DNA of 34,980 nucleotides from an uncultured Pelagibacteraceae bacterium (GTDB lineage Bacteria; Pseudomonadota; Alphaproteobacteria; Pelagibacterales; Pelagibacteraceae): the NCBI GenBank assembly GCA_902631135.1, contig CACOXL010000005.1, forward strand, positions 1-34,980, written 5' to 3'. Within the stretch, counting starts at the first letter, position 1. Every line of letters begins with the position of its first letter. This document shows, one piece after another, positions 1-5,329 of the stretch. Both the position numbers and the translations under genes were made by a program. The notes under the pieces are model-generated. The model made no database searches. It was not told where the DNA came from and saw only the letters and a list, made by a program, of their open reading frames with translations.

Positions 1-563
1 ATAATATTTATGTCCAAGGAAATTTTGAAAATTATGAATATTTTAATGAGTATAAAAAAGAATTATCAAATTTTTTTATACCAAAAAATGAATTGATTAA
101 TCACAAAAACTCAATAGTCGAACAATTGAGTAATAATAATTCAATTTCCATTCATATAAGGAGAAATAGGTTTTCAGATCAAATTGGTCTTACTGATACA
201 GCAAAAAACAAAGAAAAATCAGAAGTTTTTACCAACCAAATTATTAATTATATTAACAGATCTATAAACTTTATTGAAAAAAAAGTTCAAAATCCACAAT
301 ATTTTATTTGGACAAACGATTTTGAAGATTTCGATCAATTATTAAATAGATTAATTATAAAAAAATATCATTTGATTAATGAAAATGTAATAAACGATTT
401 TGATCTATTTCAATATGCTAAACATTTTATTGTAGGACCTTCTTCTTTTCATTGGTGGGGGGCATGGTTGAATAAAAATCCAAATAAAATTTGTATTAGG
501 CCATCTGACATGAATCCATCAAATAATGAGGGTTTTTGGCCTAAAGATTGGTTATCAATTTAG
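1..563 (+). CDS. Alpha-1,2-fucosyltransferase-like glycosyltransferase (GT11), 3' part
   Basis: The gene is cut by the window edge: the frame is open from base 3 (first full codon) to the TAG at 561-563, so a TTG at 93 need not be the start. The visible 187 residues carry a SIHIRR motif, matching the HxRRGDY-type GDP-sugar motif of GT11 enzymes. They also carry the C-terminal signature PSSFHWWGAWLN, which in this family follows a short stretch ending in an acidic/Leu pair. GT11 enzymes transfer fucose from GDP-fucose to a surface polysaccharide in the cytoplasm. The gene is convergent with the recombinase gene and overlaps it by 4 bp. A surface-glycan gene next to a recombinase is typical of island cargo. 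The family call is firm; the sugar acceptor cannot be read from the sequence. Confidence 0.82.
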   Translation, partial: NIYVQGNFENYEYFNEYKKELSNFFIPKNELINHKNSIVEQLSNNNSISIHIRRNRFSDQIGLTDTAKNKEKSEVFTNQIINYINRSINFIEKKVQNPQYFIWTNDFEDFDQLLNRLIIKKYHLINENVINDFDLFQYAKHFIVGPSSFHWWGAWLNKNPNKICIRPSDMNPSNNEGFWPKDWLSI

Positions 564-1513
564 ATTTTAACCTTATTCAAAGCATTATTTTTAAATATAT
601 TTGCTTCTCTAATATATCTTCTAACCATTTGTGTTGTTTTATGGCCTGTCATTGCCATAATACTTCTTTCGTCAGCCCCAGACTCAGCAGCTACTGTTGC
701 AAAACCTGACCTTAAACTATGACCTGCAAAATTTTTGTTTTCGATTCCTGCTAACTTTAAATACTCTTTCATTAATAAAACTACAGATTGGTCAGTTAAT
801 CTTTTGTCTGTTAATGATAAACCTTTAGAAAATCTTCTAAAAATAGGTCCAGACTTAATTTTAGAAATTTCTAACCATTTTTTTAGATTTGTAACAGGGC
901 AGTAAATTTCATTATCGAAGTAGGGTAGTCCTTTAGTCATTCCTTCTCCGAATTGGTCAGTTTTTGATCTTTTAATAGTGATTTTTAGACCCTCAGGAAC
1001 AAATTCTAAATCCTCATGATCAATTGAAACGAGCTCGGTTCTTCTAAAGCCTCCTCCAAAGCCAATTAAGATTATTGATTTGTCTCTAAGTTTTTTTATT
1101 TCTTCAGTTTTTTGTTCATTTATTACATTAATAATTAATTTTAAATGATTGATTAATATAGGTTTTTTACCTTTCTGAATACTTCCTTTGACCCTTCTTA
1201 TTCCCATTAAATTTTCAACGATGATTGGATGTTTAGTGTCTAGATAATGCCCTTTAAGCTTATGAACCATGCTTATTGATACTAATCTTCGTCTTAAAGT
1301 GCTTATTTTTGAATTTTTAGAGAGATTGGTAAGGTACAAAGAAACTATTTTTGGCTCTGTTGGTAATGAATTTAATCCATGTTTTGCACAAAAAGCTCCA
1401 AAGTCTTTAAAGTCGGACTTATAAGCTCTTAGAGTATTATTTGCTTTAGAGCTTTTGAGATTATTTAAAGTTGCCTCATGAAGCGATTTTAGGTCTGTTG
1501 TCAGTTCATTCAT
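560..1513 (-). CDS. Tyrosine recombinase / phage-type integrase
   Basis: This 317-residue protein has the two-part layout of tyrosine recombinases: an N-terminal SAM-like core-binding domain (about residues 8-105) and a C-terminal catalytic domain (about 115-310). The catalytic set is complete by eye: Arg157 in GFRRTEL, Lys184 in RSKTD, His265 and Arg268 in GHSLRSG, His291 in TGHKT, and nucleophile Tyr300 in RRYIR. It should therefore be active in DNA strand exchange. Its length and compactness resemble Xer-type and simple integrases rather than large phage integrases, which usually carry an arm-binding domain. An exact start at 1513 puts a 14-bp-arm inverted repeat 3 bp upstream. Whether it serves an island, a phage remnant or chromosome-dimer resolution cannot be decided from this window. 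Confidence 0.93.
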   Translation of the reverse strand: MNELTTDLKSLHEATLNNLKSSKANNTLRAYKSDFKDFGAFCAKHGLNSLPTEPKIVSLYLTNLSKNSKISTLRRRLVSISMVHKLKGHYLDTKHPIIVENLMGIRRVKGSIQKGKKPILINHLKLIINVINEQKTEEIKKLRDKSIILIGFGGGFRRTELVSIDHEDLEFVPEGLKITIKRSKTDQFGEGMTKGLPYFDNEIYCPVTNLKKWLEISKIKSGPIFRRFSKGLSLTDKRLTDQSVVLLMKEYLKLAGIENKNFAGHSLRSGFATVAAESGADERSIMAMTGHKTTQMVRRYIREANIFKNNALNKVKI

Positions 1514-1516
1514 ATA

Positions 1517-1551
1517 ATTACTATTGATAACAATTAATTATCATTAGTAAT
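1517..1551. repeat. dif-like inverted repeat at the recombinase start
   Basis: Two 14-bp arms, ATTACTATTGATAA (1517-1530) and TTATCATTAGTAAT (1538-1551), are complementary at 13 of 14 positions and flank a 7-bp spacer CAATTAA. The geometry (arms of 11-14 bp, spacer of 6-8 bp, inner edges ..ATAA / TTAT..) is that of tyrosine-recombinase core sites such as dif. It lies 3 bp upstream of the recombinase ATG and overlaps its predicted -10. It could be the recombination site, an autoregulatory operator, or both. Confidence 0.6.
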
Positions 1552-1575
1552 ATATTAAGTGATTTTAAATGTCAA
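1547..1575 (-). promoter_or_regulatory. Sigma70-type promoter for the recombinase gene
   Basis: On the minus strand a perfect -35 hexamer TTGACA (1575-1570) is followed after 17 bp by TATTAC (1552-1547), with TATATT (1554-1549) as an alternative -10 at 15 bp. The -10 overlaps the outer arm of the dyad at 1517-1551, and the transcript would start inside the dyad. A protein bound to the dyad would block the promoter. This is inference from sequence only. Confidence 0.5.
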
Positions 1576-1595
1576 TAGTTTAAATTATAAAAATT

Positions 1596-1772
1596 ATGGG
1601 TTCAATTGATGGTGAAATTCCTGCTTTATGGTTCTTAATTAGCTCGATTGGTTTCTTAATATTAACTTTTATTCAATACAGAAACACTGGAAAGAGCTTT
1701 AATACGATATTTTTATCAATAATGGCTGTTATATTCTTGGTAAGTTATATAATCTTAATGATACCACGCTAA
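1596..1772 (+). CDS. Small putative membrane protein, 58 residues
   Basis: An ATG at 1596 opens a 58-codon frame ending in TAA at 1770-1772. The product begins MGSIDGEIPALWFLISS and has two strongly hydrophobic stretches (about residues 10-27 and 37-56) joined by a short polar loop QYRNTGKSF. This layout is that of a two-helix inner-membrane peptide. It diverges from the recombinase gene. No Shine-Dalgarno sequence is visible, which is common in such AT-rich genomes. I do not recognise a family. A chance ORF is possible, but two clean membrane segments with a charged loop argue for a real gene. Confidence 0.45.
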   Translation: MGSIDGEIPALWFLISSIGFLILTFIQYRNTGKSFNTIFLSIMAVIFLVSYIILMIPR

Positions 1773-1789
1773 AAGTTATTAACATTACC

Positions 1790-1814
1790 TGTTGAAAAGC
1801 CAGTAAATTCAACA
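1790..1814. repeat. Short inverted repeat upstream of the structured RNA
   Basis: TGTTGAA (1790-1796) and TTCAACA (1808-1814) are perfect 7-bp complements separated by 11 bp. No T-run follows, so it is not an obvious terminator. It lies just upstream of the candidate RNA promoter and could be an operator. Confidence 0.3.
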
Positions 1815-1815
1815 A

Positions 1816-1849
1816 TTAAGTGATACTCTTATATTTAAGATAATATAAT
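1816..1849 (+). promoter_or_regulatory. Candidate promoter of the structured RNA
   Basis: A TATAAT at 1844-1849 lies just before the RNA hairpins. An overlapping GATAAT (1839-1844) is spaced 17 bp from TTAAGT (1816-1821). Neither -35 is strong, so the exact start is uncertain; transcription would begin near 1851-1857. Confidence 0.35.
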
Positions 1850-1851
1850 AT

Positions 1852-2046
1852 GAGATTAACTTAAGAGGCAACTCTTAACTGGCCAGCCAGAGAAAGGCCG
1901 AGAGGTTTAAGTCTGGAGGGCAGAAAACCCCGTAAAGCAGCGCTAAACATACGGGGTGGTAGGTTCGGCGGTAGCGCATACAACGACGAGCCATAAAATT
2001 CTGATCTTTGCACCTTAAAAAGTGTAAAGATTCAGGGTTTTTTGTT
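1852..2046 (+). ncRNA. Structured RNA (leader or sRNA) upstream of the alkyltransferase gene
   Basis: This stretch is far richer in G+C than its flanks and has no convincing ORF. Readable elements in order are: hairpin TTAAGAG-GCAA-CTCTTAA (1861-1878) with a GNRA tetraloop; a possible 5-bp stem 1887-1891/1912-1916; stem A ACCCCGT/ACGGGGT (1927-1933/1951-1957); and stem C GGTTCG/CGAGCC (1962-1967/1987-1992, one G-U). Loop A contains GCGCTA (1940-1945), which is perfectly complementary to TAGCGC (1972-1977) in loop C, so the two hairpins can kiss. A terminator closes the unit. Its 3' end directly abuts the ATG at 2047. I could not match it to tmRNA, RNase P, SRP RNA, 6S or a known riboswitch from memory. 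It may correspond to a marine RNA family that I cannot check here. Confidence 0.7.
2001..2043 (+). terminator. Intrinsic terminator/attenuator hairpin before the alkyltransferase ATG
   Basis: CTGATCTTTGCAC (2001-2013) pairs with 2022-2035 in 13 bp with one G-U and one bulged T (2032), closed by an 8-nt loop. Six T residues follow at 2038-2043. The only Shine-Dalgarno-like AGGG (2034-2037) for the ATG at 2047 lies at the base of the hairpin. The hairpin could therefore stop transcription and also mask translation initiation. Confidence 0.75.
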
Positions 2047-2325
2047 ATGAAGCCCATTTCAGGAACTAAATTTCAGATAAAAGTGTGGAAATATCTAAAA
2101 AAAATACCTAAAGGTGAAGTAAAAACATATAAGCAAGTAGCAATAGCCATAAAAAGTCCCAAATCAGCTCGTGCTGTAGCAAATGCTTGTGCTAAAAATC
2201 CATATGCTCCTAAAATACCCTGTCATAGAGTGATTAGGTCTGATGGAGGTCTTGGAGGTTACTCTGGAAGAGGTGGAATTAGAAAAAAGATAAAGTTGCT
2301 TAGATCTGAAAAGGTAGCGATTTAG
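2047..2325 (+). CDS. Methylated-DNA--[protein]-cysteine S-methyltransferase-like protein, short form
   Basis: The 92-residue product is essentially the C-terminal DNA-binding/active-site domain of O6-alkylguanine-DNA alkyltransferases. PCHRVI at 58-63 holds the acceptor Cys59. ARAVANA at 41-47 matches the helix-turn-helix segment with its Arg finger, and the GGLGGYSGRGG loop follows. It lacks the N-terminal RNase-H-like domain of full Ogt/Ada-C proteins (about 160-180 residues). It is not an ATL protein, because those replace the Cys with Trp. It should transfer alkyl groups from O6-alkylguanine to itself or act as a damage sensor. I chose ATG 2047 over an in-frame TTG at 2008 because 2008-2046 is occupied by the terminator hairpin. 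Its position after a structured RNA suggests leader-based control. Confidence 0.85.
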   Translation: MKPISGTKFQIKVWKYLKKIPKGEVKTYKQVAIAIKSPKSARAVANACAKNPYAPKIPCHRVIRSDGGLGGYSGRGGIRKKIKLLRSEKVAI

Positions 2326-2785
2326 CTTTAATTATATAGCTTTTTTACACTAAAAAAATCAATAAAATCAACGTTTTTTGGACTTTTTTACCTGATTTTC
2401 CTTTAATAGCATTATTCACCCTTCAGTTGTACCATATATGAGACTTCATTTAAAATAGACCCCTCTATGGCCGTTTAAATGGTATATTCTATTAGTGCAT
2501 CTCTCTACTATTCAAGAATATCAATGCTTTTAGACCACCCTATTTTTCATTAAATTTATTATTTAGAATGGTTAAAAATCCTTAATTTTATTGATTTTTT
2601 TAACGTTTTATATATTTTGGCTAAAAATTAAAAAAATTTTTAAAGTAGTATAGAGTTTTTTATTTTGAATACGCTGAAATAGTATATTAATTTATATAAT
2701 TTTATAATATAAAAAATGTAATAAAAACAATTGTTTAACTACTATATTTAATGTATTACTTTAAATATTAGTAAATAAATAATAC
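2326..2785. other. Long noncoding gap between convergent genes
   Basis: This 460-bp stretch is the only long gap in the window. It has no ORF of useful length. It lies between the convergent alkyltransferase and DMT permease genes, so no promoter is expected here. The central part (about 2400-2550) is roughly 30-35% G+C, while the distal part (about 2580-2785) is almost pure A+T. It contains the inverted-repeat-bounded segment listed separately, and a weak AGCT dyad with a T-run just after the alkyltransferase stop that might act as a terminator. Confidence 0.7.
2351..2602. repeat. 252-bp segment bounded by 18-bp perfect inverted repeats
   Basis: Positions 2351-2368 (TAAAAAAATCAATAAAAT) are the exact reverse complement of 2585-2602. 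Similarity continues inward with a mismatch. An AACGTTTT follows the left arm (2370-2377), and a second copy (2602-2609) starts at the last base of the right arm and runs outward. The arms are low in complexity, which weakens the case, but 18 uninterrupted pairs with an internal G/C is more than I would expect by chance in 460 bp. It could be a MITE-like remnant or a long RNA hairpin. No clear target-site duplication is visible. Confidence 0.5.
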
Positions 2786-3640
2786 CTAATATTTTAATTT
2801 TTTTGCTAAGTTTTCTCTCCTAGATATGTAGATACCACTTAATACAATAATAAATAAACCTAGAAAAGTCCAATTATCAGGGAAATCACTAAAGAAATAA
2901 TAACCAATAATGATGTTTGTTATGATCTCAAAATAGCTGAATGGAGCTAATTTAGATGCATCAGCGTATTTGAGGGATAATATTAAAAATAGATGCCCTA
3001 TACAGGCAAATACACCAATAGCAGCCATCATAGACCATTGATTTATGGTAGGTTTAACCCACACAAATGGCATCACAGTAGATATGATTATGGCCCCTAC
3101 TACACCTGTTAACAATAAAGTTAGTAAAGGGTTATCTGAAGTGCTTAGTTTACGAGTAATTATTAAATAAAACCCATACATTATACCCGTTCCAAGAGCT
3201 GCTATACTTGCTGAATTAATCTCCACAAAACCTGGTCTTATAACTACTAAAGAACCTATAAAACCTATGATTACTGCAGACCATCTTCTAAATCCTACCT
3301 TCTCATTTAAAAATACTGGAGAAAAAGCAGTAACAATTAAAGGAGCGACAAAAGCTAAAGTTAATGCTTTTGCTAAAGAAATTACCGAAATTGAGTAAAA
3401 GAAACAAATATTAGCTGTTAGAAGAATTAAACCTCTTATGAATTGTAATTTTGGTTTATCGGTCCATACAAGATTTTTTCGAAAAAAGAAAAACATAATT
3501 GGAAAAGTAAATGCAACAGTAAAAAAATACCTTGCCCAAGTAATTTGTAATACTGGAAGATCTGCGCTTAGATATTTTGCAAATCCATCCATAATTGGAA
3601 GCATTACCCATGCTAAAAGATTAAATATTATAGCCTTCAT
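2786..3640 (-). CDS. DMT superfamily permease (EamA family)
   Basis: This 284-residue integral membrane protein has about ten hydrophobic segments arranged as two EamA repeats (about residues 1-135 and 145-278). The first repeat contains an ITWARYFFTVAFTFP segment and the second ends in FLGLFIIVLSGIYISRRE. Members of the drug/metabolite transporter superfamily export or import small metabolites across the inner membrane; the substrate cannot be inferred. It is the last gene of the minus-strand run and begins 18 bp after the AEC permease stop. Its stop is followed by the 460-bp noncoding gap. Confidence 0.88.
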   Translation of the reverse strand: MKAIIFNLLAWVMLPIMDGFAKYLSADLPVLQITWARYFFTVAFTFPIMFFFFRKNLVWTDKPKLQFIRGLILLTANICFFYSISVISLAKALTLAFVAPLIVTAFSPVFLNEKVGFRRWSAVIIGFIGSLVVIRPGFVEINSASIAALGTGIMYGFYLIITRKLSTSDNPLLTLLLTGVVGAIIISTVMPFVWVKPTINQWSMMAAIGVFACIGHLFLILSLKYADASKLAPFSYFEIITNIIIGYYFFSDFPDNWTFLGLFIIVLSGIYISRRENLAKKLKY

Positions 3641-3658
3641 AAATATGAAGGATATAGA

Positions 3659-4561
3659 TTAATTAAAGTATTTTAAAGCAAAGAATACAACAATAGGTAT
3701 TGTTATAAAGGACATTAAAGTTGATACAACAATAGTACTAGCCACACTATCAACAATCTTTTTGGGAGAATATATCGATGCCACAAGATAATTAAGAACA
3801 GCACTTGGCATTGAGCATTGTATCAATAAAACACCAGCTGCAAATCCTTCTAAATTAAAATATAAGATTAATAAATATCCAATTAGAGGACCAATAATCA
3901 CTCTTCCAATAGAGGAAAAAATTGCCTTGTTAAGTGAGAAAACTTTTAATCTTGTTAATGCAATTCCTAAAGACATTAAAATAAGAAATATTGTTGCATA
4001 CATAAGTAAGAAAGTAGTATTTTCAACAAATCCAGGAAGCTCTAAATCATAATAAAGTAAAATTATTGCAACTATAATTGCATAGAAAGGTGGGCTTTTA
4101 AGTATAACGTTTAAACTAAACCTTCTATCAGCTAAGAATACACCCAATGTAAAGTGACATAGTATAATTAGAGCAGATATCGCTGCTGATACACCAAGAC
4201 CCTGTGAACCATAAGCAAACAAACATATCGGTAAACCCATGTTTCCAGTATTAGGCATTGTTAATGGCGGAAGTTCTCTAATAATATCTTTAGTATTAAG
4301 AAGATATAATATTATTGTTCCAATAATCATAAATCCAACAATAGCTATTGCATAATACCAAAAATAATTAATAAAAACATTGAATGATATATTTACTGGA
4401 TTTAAAGCATATATGATCATTGCTGGAGTACCCACTTTGGCTGCAAAGTTTGTGATAAATGTAGTATCTATTTTTGGATTTTTTTTTCCTAGGTAATAAC
4501 CGATACCAACAACAAAAAAAACTGGAAAAAGAACTTCAAAAAGTTTTATATATATTAACAT
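3659..4561 (-). CDS. AEC family transporter (auxin efflux carrier-like)
   Basis: The 300-residue product has about ten hydrophobic segments and the hallmarks of the auxin efflux carrier family. These are an N-terminal FPVFFVVGIGYYLGKK segment, the TMPNTGNMGLPIC segment near residues 102-114 (the Asn/Gly-rich crossover of AEC proteins), and a C-terminal SMPSAVLNYLVASIY segment. Such bacterial permeases carry organic acids or related anions, but the substrate is unknown. The gene starts 3 bp after tatD and is followed closely by another permease, so the two are probably co-transcribed with the housekeeping genes upstream. Confidence 0.88.
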   Translation of the reverse strand: MLIYIKLFEVLFPVFFVVGIGYYLGKKNPKIDTTFITNFAAKVGTPAMIIYALNPVNISFNVFINYFWYYAIAIVGFMIIGTIILYLLNTKDIIRELPPLTMPNTGNMGLPICLFAYGSQGLGVSAAISALIILCHFTLGVFLADRRFSLNVILKSPPFYAIIVAIILLYYDLELPGFVENTTFLLMYATIFLILMSLGIALTRLKVFSLNKAIFSSIGRVIIGPLIGYLLILYFNLEGFAAGVLLIQCSMPSAVLNYLVASIYSPKKIVDSVASTIVVSTLMSFITIPIVVFFALKYFN

Positions 4562-4564
4562 AAC

Positions 4565-5329
4565 CTAATTTATCGAAAAAAGATTATGAAAGTTTTTTGT
4601 AGTTATTTCCACAAGTTTAGATAGTTGAATACTTTTGATATCTGAAAGCTTTTCTGCAGTAAATTTTATAAAAGATGGTTCATTTTTTTTTCCTCTATTT
4701 GGAACAGGAGCTAAAAATGGACTATCAGTTTCAATAAGTAATTTATCTAAAGGGATAATCTTAAAAGTTTTTTGAAGTTCAAGCGAATTTTTAAATGTTA
4801 TAATTCCACTTGCAGAAAAAAAACAATTTAAATTCATTAATTTTTTCGCAAATTCAGATGAACCGGTAAAACAGTGCATTAAAACTTTTAAATTTTGATC
4901 TTTATATTTATTCAAAATATCAAATGTTTCTATCTCAGCATTTCTTGAATGAACAATTAAGGGATAGTTTAGTTCTATAGAAGCTTTAATGTGATGCTCA
5001 AAACTTTCAATTTGCTGATCTTTATCACTATAATTATAAAAAAAATCTAAACCGGTCTCACCGATACCAATAATTTTATTATCTTTGTTAGCTTTTTTAA
5101 TAATCTCATCTTTTGAAATTGGATTATCTTTTGCTTCATGTGGATGAATGCCAAAAGTACCAAAAATAATATCATCTTTCTTAATTATTTTTAAAATATT
5201 TTCAAAACTTTTGTGTGTTGTGCAAATTGTTAATAATTTTTCTATTCCTACTTCTTTGGATCTCTTGATTATATTGTCCAAGTCATTAAACAATGGTTCG
5301 TGATCAAGATGGCAATGAGAATCAATCAT
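4565..5329 (-). CDS. tatD: TatD family metal-dependent hydrolase (DNase)
   Basis: This 254-residue amidohydrolase-fold protein has all the metal-binding elements of TatD/YcfH nucleases. They are HCH at residues 5-7, GIHPHEA at 60-66, GETGLDF with Glu91, His127 in PLIVHSRNA, His152 in MHCFTGS and Asp202 in ETDSP. The family acts as 3'-5' exonucleases or DNases and has been linked to repair and to D-aminoacyl-tRNA-like quality-control roles. It overlaps metG by 4 bp. The metG-tatD order is conserved in many bacteria. Length is normal for the family. Confidence 0.95.
   Translation of the reverse strand: MIDSHCHLDHEPLFNDLDNIIKRSKEVGIEKLLTICTTHKSFENILKIIKKDDIIFGTFGIHPHEAKDNPISKDEIIKKANKDNKIIGIGETGLDFFYNYSDKDQQIESFEHHIKASIELNYPLIVHSRNAEIETFDILNKYKDQNLKVLMHCFTGSSEFAKKLMNLNCFFSASGIITFKNSLELQKTFKIIPLDKLLIETDSPFLAPVPNRGKKNEPSFIKFTAEKLSDIKSIQLSKLVEITTKNFHNLFSIN

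Noticed and set aside
1852..2046. Possibility that the RNA is tmRNA, RNase P RNA, SRP RNA or a SAM-type riboswitch
   Set aside because: No tag reading frame ending in Leu/Val-Ala-Ala, no RNase P core, no GGTCAGG...GGAA SRP loop, and no SAM core pattern could be found.
2008..2046. TTG start at 2008 for the alkyltransferase
   Set aside because: These codons lie in the terminator hairpin and T-run; ATG 2047 gives a normal domain start.
1875..2057. A 60-codon minus-strand ORF over the structured RNA
   Set aside because: Its GC bias comes from the RNA helices; the product has no family features and the plus-strand hairpins and terminator explain the sequence.
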